Made by a program: the position numbers and the translations under genes
Notes under the pieces: model-generated
The model's database searches: none
What the model saw: the letters and a program-made list of their open reading frames with translations, nothing else
What the model was told of the DNA's origin: nothing
Shown here: positions 18,501-25,250 of the stretch, piece after piece
Layout of the letters: each line of letters starts with the position of its first letter
Position numbering within the stretch: position 1 is the first letter of the stretch
From: Flavobacterium chryseum
Lineage (GTDB): Bacteria > Bacteroidota > Bacteroidia > Flavobacteriales > Flavobacteriaceae
NCBI RefSeq assembly: GCF_004362015.1
Contig: NZ_SNWW01000016.1
Location: forward strand, 1-45,241
Reading direction: 5' to 3'
DNA length: 45,241 bases

Positions 18501-19925
18501 TTTGTTTTCTGCAAGTATAGGTTCAGCTACACCAATCAAAGCTTCTTTTATCCAGGTAATAACCTGATCTACAGTTGCACTTACAAAAGAAGTTATTCTG
18601 TTAACTACTTCATTAAATTTTTCAGTTACTAAATCAATTATATCTGTATAAGGAAAGGATACCTCATCCCAAACATCTTCAACTAAATCTAAAATACTGT
18701 CGATTGTTAGTCCCAGTTCACCTAATTTTCCTTCTACCCAGTCAAAAACCTGCTGAAGAATTCCATATTCCTGAAGCTTATCGAATATAGCAGTTCCAAA
18801 AGGAATAAGACCCATTAAACCTTCAACCAAATTAATTGGAGTTCGTTCTACATCAATTTGTCGTAACGGGTCGTAACCAATAATAACGGTGAAAAGAGTG
18901 TAACCCGGAACGTGTCGTGCCTCATTGATGATCCAATCCGGAACTAAATCGAGGAACGAACCCTGAACCATTTCGGGAGCAGGGGAGATTGGTTCCGGTT
19001 TTTTTCTAATAGCTGCTCCCTGCTGTACGGTATGTGTTAATTCGTGGGCGAGTAAATGCTTGCCATCCTGCGAATTTGGATTGTATTTTCCTTCGTTAAA
19101 ATAAATATTGTTTCCGGTTGCAAAAGCCTGCGCTCCCAATTGCTTATTCATTTGAACAGCGTTAGCGTCATTGTGTATGCGGACATTGCTAAAATCCGCT
19201 CCAATGTCGGATTCCATTTCGGTTTTTACTTTTCCGGATAGTGGAGAACCTCTACCTTTGCTGCTGTTTAAATTGGACTCTAGATTAGAATTATCGTTAG
19301 GATTGGCATCCCCAGCAGCACTTTTTTGTATTTGTTTTTCCTCGTCTTTGGTTTGTTTTTCTTCTTCTTTTTTCTGTTGTAAATTTTCTTCTTCCCCTTT
19401 ATTTTGAATTAAAGGTTTAAGTGAAAGCGTATTTGTTGAGGTAGTTTCTGTTTTTTTGACTTCTGTCTTATTTTGAATTGTCTCCTCTTTTTTCTGGATT
19501 TTATCTTCGAGTTTATTCTGAATAAAGGTTTTTGATGCAGAAAAAGCCGGATTGATTTCTCGTTTTTCTGTTATTCTGGAATCGAGTTTATTTTGGATTG
19601 ATTCACCTTTTAACTGTGTAACAGGCGTTATGGTTTCGGCTGCAGTTTTTTGCTGAATTTCTTTGTTTTGTTCTTCTTGCTTTTGAACATCACCCGCCAA
19701 TTTCTTTTGCATTACTGGCGATGGCGAAAAGAAAGTGTCTGTCTTTGCTGTTTGTTTATTGGCAACCACTTGATCTGCCACCCTATCGGCTTCAGCTTCA
19801 AATTTATCGTTAGATTTTCCTATATTCAATTTTGCCTGTACCCCAAAAAAAGATTCCTTCCCCTTGTCATGATGTGACGCGGAGTGCGAAGGATTCGTAT
19901 TTGTTTTTTTGGTTAAGACTGGCAT
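15597..19925 (-). CDS. Giant DUF4157 eCIS effector with nuclease-like domain and C-terminal HTH
   Basis: The protein has 1442 residues. The N-terminus has the eCIS cargo-like segment ESFFGVQAKL...DKFEAEADRVADQVV (25-54), then a Lys/Glu/Gln-rich low-complexity linker full of QNK/QKK motifs (~75-205). DUF4157 spans ~226-305 with a metallopeptidase-like HELTH (294-298). A long helical region (~320-1080) contains three diverged repeats headed by Y-x-L-x-x-x-I-I-G-x-DP (about 341, 476 and 614). Residues ~1165-1290 resemble a non-specific DNA/RNA endonuclease: GHLLSSHLHGPGDDFKNL, then SGNQTFESSVE. A basic run KSKRKR (~1383-1388) and an HTH (RQQIADEVGVSIDTVKRI, about 1419-1436) close the protein. 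It is a likely injected toxin; a SUKH-like gene follows. Confidence 0.8.
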   Translation of the reverse strand: MPVLTKKTNTNPSHSASHHDKGKESFFGVQAKLNIGKSNDKFEAEADRVADQVVANKQTAKTDTFFSPSPVMQKKLAGDVQKQEEQNKEIQQKTAAETITPVTQLKGESIQNKLDSRITEKREINPAFSASKTFIQNKLEDKIQKKEETIQNKTEVKKTETTSTNTLSLKPLIQNKGEEENLQQKKEEEKQTKDEEKQIQKSAAGDANPNDNSNLESNLNSSKGRGSPLSGKVKTEMESDIGADFSNVRIHNDANAVQMNKQLGAQAFATGNNIYFNEGKYNPNSQDGKHLLAHELTHTVQQGAAIRKKPEPISPAPEMVQGSFLDLVPDWIINEARHVPGYTLFTVIIGYDPLRQIDVERTPINLVEGLMGLIPFGTAIFDKLQEYGILQQVFDWVEGKLGELGLTIDSILDLVEDVWDEVSFPYTDIIDLVTEKFNEVVNRITSFVSATVDQVITWIKEALIGVAEPILAENKAWSLIKKIIKYDPLRDEEVNATTVEILEDFLILIDKQTELEQMREKGTLQKTADWLDTQVGTFNSLLGELRGLITAAWDAIQPSNLANIADNLSALAAQAGGFLQRVWDFASGVALKVLELVKESLLGWLSSQAATVRGYSLVKVIIGKDPFTQEAVPRTVPNLIRGFMSLMDGGEEQYAQMVESGAIARIVGEIEAAVATLNMTPESIIQLFTDIWDSMTIDDLIHPIDAFMRIIDKFGEPIGRLIAFVAEIIRIVIVAILEIMNFPFDLIGNIITRALEAIDDIKKDPIGFLKNILRALKQGFIQFFDNIVTHLINGVTGWLMSELKDANIPVLTDFSLQGVITWVMEVLNISMEKIWEKLAAHPRIGPARVARIRSMINTLEGIWTFIKDVQERGMAAIWDKIQEQLSNLWNTVLDAVKNFVMERIVNRITARLLSMLDPTGIMAVINGAMAFFNAIQSFIKYLREMLEVVNSFVNGVADLARGNVATAANYLERTMGQAMPVVIGFLANQVGLTGIGARIGEMIISVQQMVDEALTWLVNKAVDTGMALLDRVMAMGANARDAVLGWLGIRKEFRDQSGEQHTFFFKQVGNEKRLMVKSEEQDYKNFITNLTFAASDPKKTEKDTAKRDAIVILEAIERLKSTNTSNNTEGAGNSAEFDRQLGLLAQKTAVFMESAVGEIPESTPPVYGGRSPGGFATSMEINVLTKKGPEGSSAVTSLSTGTFEKLGKRHESKGSSVRFYKHGHLLSSHLHGPGDDFKNLTPQSESGNQTFESSVENTLKRNINKENEPMIYKYKVEAIYASRSDKGSLKQNIEREYANRIDDIDDEGLKVKLQQELSDKKDIIDAEDQVATRFNVNAKPLNNKLEEISGESFTNFPVANNIKREADKYILPNELSDEERANKSKRKRNSEPTRPARERTTRIEIDRVKVLLAEGTKTRQQIADEVGVSIDTVKRIKSGQII

Positions 19926-19929
19926 ATTT

Positions 19930-21225
19930 TTATTGACTTACGCTGTAATTTGATTTTAAAGCTGAACTGGATCTTGAATAAATTCTGATAAAATATTTAT
20001 CTCCGGGAGTAACACTTGCGATCTTAAATTCTAAGGTTGAAGGGATGTTACCTGGTGATAATCTTTTTGAACCTATATTAGTATCGTCTATTATACCACA
20101 TTTTATAACCTGAGCACTGAAGTCTTCTTTGATCCAGGAGCCAACAGGGTTCATATAATCTACATCAATAACTATTTTTAAAGCGTCACTTTTGGCAGGG
20201 ACAAAAGTTTCTGTATAACAGGTATTGTGATAATCATGACATGAGCCGGATAAATTTAAAGTCGTAGTTGAGCCACAATCTGAATCAGATAGTTTTTGAA
20301 CATTATTTGTTGTCTTGCTGCCTGTTTGCTGTATCGTATGCGTGAGTTCATGCGCAAGTAAATGTTTACCTTCTTTGGAGTCTGGGTTGTATTTTCCTTT
20401 ATTGAAATAGACATCGTTACCATGTGTAAAAGCTTGTGCGCCCAGCTGTTCGCTCATTTGTATAGCTTTGCTGTCTGTGTGGATGTTTACATTACTAAAA
20501 TCGGCACCAAAACCCGATTCCATTTCTTGCTTTGTTTTTTTGTCCATGCCATTGCCACTGCCTTTTGAGCTTTTAAGGTCACTTTCAACTCCTTCATTTA
20601 CTGAGTTTGACTCATTTAATTTTGCCTGAACTGGTTTTTTTTCTTCCTTTTTTTCTTCTTTTTTCTGAACCTTTTTGTCTTCGTTCTCGCAATCGGCACA
20701 TTTTTTCTGAACCTTTTTGTCTTCTTCTTTTTCGCCCTTTTTCTGTACTTTTTTATCTTCTTCCTTATCGGATTTTTTTTGTACTTTCTTGTCTTCTTCT
20801 TTTTCGCCTTTTTTTTGTACTTTTTTGTCTTCTTCCTTATCGGATTTCTTTTGTACCTTCTTGTCTTCCTCTTTTTCTCCTTTTTTCTGTACTTTCTTAT
20901 CTTCTTCCTTATCGGATTTCTTTTGTACTTTTTTGTCTTCTTCTTTTTCCTTGCCCTTTTTTTGTAGCGGCTTTTCTTGTGCCAGATCTTGTTTTTGAAC
21001 CGTTGAAATGGTTTCTGAAATAGGCTTTTGCTGCACAGCTTCTTCACTTCTCGATTGAAGCAACCCTCCCGTTTTACGTTTGTTAACTACTTTGTCAGCA
21101 ACATTGTCGGCTTCTGTTTCGTATTTGTCTCCTACCGTGCCTGTGGTTAGTTTTTTTTGAATTTTTGGTCCAAAAAAAGGAGAAGGAGAGGCGTTAGCTA
21201 TTTTTTTTTGTTCAAATTCTCTCAT
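19930..21225 (-). CDS. DUF4157 eCIS putative effector with KKVQKK repeat linker
   Basis: The protein has 431 residues. The N-terminus carries the same cargo-like segment as its neighbour (SPFFGPKIQKKL, DKYETEADNVADKVV, residues ~15-48). Residues 95-190 are highly charged 12-residue repeats. DUF4157 follows at ~220-300, with an HELTHTIQQ metallopeptidase-like motif. The last ~115 residues (from CGSTTTLNLSG to the end) look like a Cys-containing beta-sandwich and match nothing I recognise. DUF4157 proteins are among the most frequent eCIS-linked cargo. The gene is 4 bp upstream of the large effector, so the two are probably co-expressed. The activity of the C-terminal domain is unknown. Confidence 0.75.
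   Translation of the reverse strand: MREFEQKKIANASPSPFFGPKIQKKLTTGTVGDKYETEADNVADKVVNKRKTGGLLQSRSEEAVQQKPISETISTVQKQDLAQEKPLQKKGKEKEEDKKVQKKSDKEEDKKVQKKGEKEEDKKVQKKSDKEEDKKVQKKGEKEEDKKVQKKSDKEEDKKVQKKGEKEEDKKVQKKCADCENEDKKVQKKEEKKEEKKPVQAKLNESNSVNEGVESDLKSSKGSGNGMDKKTKQEMESGFGADFSNVNIHTDSKAIQMSEQLGAQAFTHGNDVYFNKGKYNPDSKEGKHLLAHELTHTIQQTGSKTTNNVQKLSDSDCGSTTTLNLSGSCHDYHNTCYTETFVPAKSDALKIVIDVDYMNPVGSWIKEDFSAQVIKCGIIDDTNIGSKRLSPGNIPSTLEFKIASVTPGDKYFIRIYSRSSSALKSNYSVSQ
20656..20943 (-). repeat. Tandem 36-bp coding repeats (EEDKKVQKK-SDK/GEK)
   Basis: Seven units of twelve residues alternate strictly between ...QKKSDK and ...QKKGEK. The last is interrupted by a CADCEN insert with a CxxC motif before a final EDKKVQKK. 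The alternation implies a 72-bp duplicated pair. The segment is an unstructured or helical, very charged linker; repeat number may vary between strains. Confidence 0.85.
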
Positions 21226-21265
21226 GACTTATTATTTTACCATTTTGGATTAATAATTTGTTTAA

Positions 21266-22126
21266 CTAAACAAACTGCGGATTATTCGCCATAACACCTT
21301 CTTTCTCTAATGCGTTTTTTATTTGAATATACCAATACGGAAATATTTTAGAGAGCCGAAGTTCAATCTCGTCAACAACATATTTTTCATATTTTTTCAT
21401 TCCAAAAAAATGAGAATACCCAATATTATCGGCATATTTTCCTTGCTCTGTTATGTTTTCTCCTTTCAATAGTATTGTAGGATTATTGTTTTTATAGTTC
21501 AATAGCGATGCAAGGGTATATTGTTCTATTAAAATGCAAGTCTCATAACCTTCTTGTTTCAATAGAGAAAAGCTGTTTTGGTTTTCAACGTATATTTTCT
21601 CCAAATCATAATAGCTTTTTATAAATTCATCGCGAAGTTTGAGATCGTTAAAACCAAATATTCCACAATTATAGGAATAGCCTAAATTGGAATGCCAGTA
21701 AGGAAGGTTATTCGTGTATTTGGTAAATAATTCGACTTGCTTCTGGTAATGGATTTCATAAGTATCTTCTTTGCGTTCTACTATTACATCATCAAAACTA
21801 AAATCTATTTTTTTCTTAATAAATATGTCGGTATCTACATGAACAAATGGCTTTGTTTGTAGTTCCATAGCATTAATTTTAGATTTCATCCAAAGTTCTA
21901 TTTTGTTGTCATCCTTCACTTTGGTAACAGCACAAGGAAGCATGTGTAGGAACTCAAAGCCTATTTCATCTACATAAAGCTCAATTTCATCATACCACAT
22001 ATGACTATATAATATACTTAGAGCAGTCATGTAGATAGTTTCCTTTAGTTTGTCTCCCATATTCCATCTGTTATTCATAATAGGAAGCACATCAAGGCTA
22101 TAAATTATCCTGTGTCTTTGTTTCAT
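21266..22126 (-). CDS. DUF6734-like glycosyltransferase-fold protein, paralogue 2
   Basis: The protein has 286 residues with no signal or membrane segment. It opens RIIYSLDVLPIMNNRWNMGD, has FVHVDTDIFIKKK with a DTD triad at 98-100, and YSYNCGIFGFND at about 170-180. This layout resembles retaining GT-A-type glycosyltransferases, where DxD binds a metal and sugar nucleotide. I recognise it as a DUF6734-type protein of Bacteroidota; enzymatic activity is inferred. It is about half identical to the neighbour encoded at 22148-22975. Its place between the tape-measure and effector genes suggests it modifies particle or payload, or is itself cargo. Confidence 0.65.
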   Translation of the reverse strand: MKQRHRIIYSLDVLPIMNNRWNMGDKLKETIYMTALSILYSHMWYDEIELYVDEIGFEFLHMLPCAVTKVKDDNKIELWMKSKINAMELQTKPFVHVDTDIFIKKKIDFSFDDVIVERKEDTYEIHYQKQVELFTKYTNNLPYWHSNLGYSYNCGIFGFNDLKLRDEFIKSYYDLEKIYVENQNSFSLLKQEGYETCILIEQYTLASLLNYKNNNPTILLKGENITEQGKYADNIGYSHFFGMKKYEKYVVDEIELRLSKIFPYWYIQIKNALEKEGVMANNPQFV

Positions 22127-22147
22127 ATACAGCTATTTATAGTTTTT

Positions 22148-22975
22148 TTAAACGATACCTTCTTTTTCTAAAGCATTCTTTACTTCTTTGTACCAATACG
22201 GAAACAGTTTAAAAAGCCTGTTTTCTATTTCCTGAACAATGTCTATCCTGTATTTTTTTTGACCCACAATGTGTGAATAACCAATTTTATCTGCTAGCTG
22301 GTAATTTTCGAACAAGTTTTTTTTCCATAGCAATAATGTTGGTTTAATATTATGATGATGTAATAATGCCGCCAGATTATATTGTTCTAAAACAATGCAA
22401 GGTTCTATTTTTGCTATTTTTGGATTATGATTTTTTATAAAGATTTCTTCTAAATCATAAAAAACTTTTAAAAACTGATCTCGAAGTTCAAAGTCACTAA
22501 AACCTAATACTCCACAATTATATGCATATCCCAGATCTGGTTTCCAATAGTCTAAATTTTGAGTATATTGATTAAAAAAATCTACACGATATTTGTACAT
22601 ACTGTGTAATTCGTAATCATTTTGTTCAACAATTACCTTATCAAAATCAAAATGTATTTTTTTCTTTATAAAGACATCATTATCAAGATGTATAAAAGGT
22701 TTAGTTTGTTTTTCGATAACATCAATTTTCGATTTCATCCAAATGACAGTGTCTTTATTACTGCTAATTTTAGTAACTCTGCAAGGCAACATATAAAGAA
22801 ATCTATAAGCTGTTTCATCAGCATAAAGCTCGATGTCTTTATACCATAAATGGCTATATAGTATACTTAATGCAGTCGAATAAATCGTTTCTTTAAACTT
22901 ATTCCCCTGATTCCATCGATTATTACTAACAGGAAATGCATCTAAGCTGTAAATTATTCTAGGCTCTTCCCTCAT
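22148..22975 (-). CDS. DUF6734-like glycosyltransferase-fold protein, paralogue 1
   Basis: The 275-residue tandem paralogue of the protein encoded at 21266-22126 has the same blocks: RIIYSLDAFPVSNNRWNQGN, WMKSKIDVIEKQTKPFIHLDND (DND at 98-100 in place of DTD) and YAYNCGVLGFSD. It begins inside the stop codon of the nucleotidyltransferase-like gene (ATGA overlap at 22972-22975), so the two are probably translationally coupled. Conservation of the DxD acidic pair in both copies suggests both are active. The glycosyltransferase role is inferred from the motif layout. Confidence 0.65.
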   Translation of the reverse strand: MREEPRIIYSLDAFPVSNNRWNQGNKFKETIYSTALSILYSHLWYKDIELYADETAYRFLYMLPCRVTKISSNKDTVIWMKSKIDVIEKQTKPFIHLDNDVFIKKKIHFDFDKVIVEQNDYELHSMYKYRVDFFNQYTQNLDYWKPDLGYAYNCGVLGFSDFELRDQFLKVFYDLEEIFIKNHNPKIAKIEPCIVLEQYNLAALLHHHNIKPTLLLWKKNLFENYQLADKIGYSHIVGQKKYRIDIVQEIENRLFKLFPYWYKEVKNALEKEGIV

Positions 22976-23550
22976 AAAATATTTTTTTTAATAGTATGAA
23001 TTAAGTTTTTTTCTTCCAGAAAAGTTACATTGTTGTACAAAGAAGCTTTTCGGCTGTGTTTATATAATCGTCTCCATTCGTAATTTATTCCTGCTATTTC
23101 AGAGGTTTTTAGATGTATCTCATTGTTATGAAATTTTTTCATTTCATTAAATGAGGAGTGCCATACCATTTTGCCCAAAAGAGGTGATTGTGTAAGGGTT
23201 AATCTCGAAAAATTATTTGGGAAATTATCTACATTTATTTCCTTGCCATAAATTTTGAATTTATAAACCAATGTTTCTCCGTTTAAGGTTCTGTAAAATT
23301 TTGAGGTATACCTCTTTATATCAACTTTATTCTTAATAGGATTTAAATCTTCTTCGTTTTCATACATTATATCCAAATCATTTATTTGCATTTGATAGTA
23401 CTGACGAAGGTTCAAATAATCTGCTACTCCTCCGCAAAAGGCGATTTTCGATAAATCAAGATTATCGAATACAAATCCAAACGCTTTTTGCTGTTCAGTA
23501 AAAATATTTTTTTTATCGTATTCTAAAAAAGAGGTGTTTTCAACATTCAT
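22972..23550 (-). CDS. Minimal nucleotidyltransferase-like protein (pol-beta/MNT superfamily)
   Basis: The protein has 192 residues. IAFCGGVADYLNLR (GG at 40-41) is followed 16 residues later by INDLDIMY (Asp58, Asp60) and by a third acidic strand EINVDNF (Asp108). That is the GG...DxD...D signature of the pol-beta-type nucleotidyltransferase superfamily, which includes MNT and AbiEii proteins. Such enzymes transfer nucleotides or other NTP-derived groups to proteins, RNA or small molecules. There is no signal or membrane segment. It starts 11 bp after the tape-measure gene and is coupled to the DUF6734 gene by an ATGA overlap. Substrate unknown; family assignment rests on these motifs. Confidence 0.55.
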   Translation of the reverse strand: MNVENTSFLEYDKKNIFTEQQKAFGFVFDNLDLSKIAFCGGVADYLNLRQYYQMQINDLDIMYENEEDLNPIKNKVDIKRYTSKFYRTLNGETLVYKFKIYGKEINVDNFPNNFSRLTLTQSPLLGKMVWHSSFNEMKKFHNNEIHLKTSEIAGINYEWRRLYKHSRKASLYNNVTFLEEKNLIHTIKKNIL

Positions 23551-23561
23551 ATTTTTAATTT

Positions 23562-25250
23562 TTACCAGTTAACATATATGATTCGTTTTTTCCAGGCCAA
23601 TTTTATGATGCTCAAATTCCAACTTAATTTGTCTAATAAAATATCTTGTGTTTTTCGCTCTATAATTATTACAGGGCTTTCATCTCCATTGATACTTAGT
23701 TTTCCCGGGCGTTGCAAAAATTGGTTTTGCAGCAATTCTGCCGATGATGTTTTCATTATATCCCAATTGCTCAACACGGCTTGCAGCATTGTGGTCGCTT
23801 CTTTTTTCATTTCTTCAGAGAGTACAATGTTTCTTTCAATAGGTTCGTCTATTGGAATATTGCATAAGAATTTTTCGAAAGTCATAGCGTTCTCATAATC
23901 CTGTTCTTTTCCTGTGGCTATATAATGCAAAAGGTGCGTGGCAACTTCAGGATTATTTATGCTGTTGTCTTTATTGAGCAGTTTGCAATTATCAAAAAGG
24001 GATTTCAAAAAGGGATGAATCAATACTAAACCCACATTGCCAACATATAAACCGCTAATATTTGCATCTATTATAGCTTCTTCTTTTCTAAAAGAAGGAT
24101 CTTTTTTATCGATTACTTTTTCGTTATTATTTGGAGTTTTTTCTTTTGAATTATCTGATAAAGACTCGGTATTTTTATCGGCGCTGTGAACAATCGCATC
24201 TTTGTTTTTTAACAAAATCAAATCCGGGTTGGGCGTTGTTTTTTCATTATTTTCCTGAATTTTTTCTGTTTCTATTTCTGTCTCCGTTTTTATTTCTGCT
24301 TGGGGTTTTGGAGCAGTTTCTATTCCCGTTAGAATAACTTTGTCAAGTTTTTTTTCGATAATCAAAACAATAGTATTAAGGTTAGCCAGCAATTCCAGTT
24401 CGTTTTTGTTTTCTATCTGATTTTCAATTTCCTTTAGAAAAAGTTCTTTGTGTTTCAAAAAGCTGTTTTTTTTATGAAATTCAAACACACTGCAAATCAA
24501 TCCGGAAAGCTTTTGTTTTACAATTGCATCTCTTGTCCCCAAAAGGCTTAAAACAACTATTTCCCACATTAAAAATCTTTGATTTGGAATTAATCCATTT
24601 TTTGCAATACTGCTTTCAATGTGTTTTTTTATGGCGCTAATCCTGATTATTTTGGCACTGCTGTCAGCACTATTTTTTTTAAGTAATATTCCTTTTTTAA
24701 TAATTGTTACAATTTGTTCATCAGTAAATTGTTTGATAAACCTTGTTCTCGCAATTGTTTTTTGGACTGCATTTGCCCACTTAAAAGAAAAGGTTTCATC
24801 ATTTAGGATTTCACCAAATGTAGTGTCATCTACTATTTCAAAATCATGATCTAAGGTTGTCCACCAGGTATTTGTGCCAGTTTCCAGGAAATAAAAAAAG
24901 CTTTCTATTCCTTTTTCCTGTGGTCTGATGCGTCTATAGCTCTCTATATTTGCATCTTCTTTTTCAAAAACTTCTTCAACTTGTTTTGTAATTTTTTTTA
25001 GGATTTGCTCTTTGAAATCTTCAAAATCCAAATTTTGATTTATGGCAATATCAATGTTGAGTTTGTCTAATTGTATGCTGTATTGAGGATTTTTTGTATC
25101 CAATTCATTAAAATAATTTTCTAAAATCGAGAATATTTCCTTTTGCAAAAACGCATCAATATTGTCCTTGAGATAATATCCTTTTTCTTTAGAATTGGTA
25201 TTTATCTCAAGGAAAACCTTATTGATAATATGTTTATTTGAATTTAGCAC
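23562..25250 (-). CDS. Contractile injection system tape-measure protein (CIS_TMP, Afp14-like)
   Basis: The protein has 562 residues. The N-terminus is the hallmark CIS_TMP segment: KHIINKVFLEINTNSKEKGY, then helices ending in IFSILENYFNEL. A charged Glu/Lys/Thr-rich linker occupies ~300-390, and a conserved C-terminal part contains GLVLIHPFLKSLFDNCKLL and VATHLLHYIATGKEQDYE, typical of this family. The protein sets tube length and may also touch cargo during loading. It overlaps the upstream PKD gene by 17 bp. Confidence 0.9.
   Translation of the reverse strand: MLNSNKHIINKVFLEINTNSKEKGYYLKDNIDAFLQKEIFSILENYFNELDTKNPQYSIQLDKLNIDIAINQNLDFEDFKEQILKKITKQVEEVFEKEDANIESYRRIRPQEKGIESFFYFLETGTNTWWTTLDHDFEIVDDTTFGEILNDETFSFKWANAVQKTIARTRFIKQFTDEQIVTIIKKGILLKKNSADSSAKIIRISAIKKHIESSIAKNGLIPNQRFLMWEIVVLSLLGTRDAIVKQKLSGLICSVFEFHKKNSFLKHKELFLKEIENQIENKNELELLANLNTIVLIIEKKLDKVILTGIETAPKPQAEIKTETEIETEKIQENNEKTTPNPDLILLKNKDAIVHSADKNTESLSDNSKEKTPNNNEKVIDKKDPSFRKEEAIIDANISGLYVGNVGLVLIHPFLKSLFDNCKLLNKDNSINNPEVATHLLHYIATGKEQDYENAMTFEKFLCNIPIDEPIERNIVLSEEMKKEATTMLQAVLSNWDIMKTSSAELLQNQFLQRPGKLSINGDESPVIIIERKTQDILLDKLSWNLSIIKLAWKKRIIYVNW

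Noticed and set aside
19035..19050. HELTH motif in the large DUF4157 protein considered as proof of an active protease.
   Set aside because: HExxH is a fixed trait of DUF4157 in eCIS cargo; activity cannot be claimed from it alone.
20616..21047. Long open frames on both strands across the KKVQKK repeats.
   Set aside because: They are shadows of the 36-bp repeats in the DUF4157 gene; composition is mono-residue Lys/Arg or Phe/Ser runs with no family signal.
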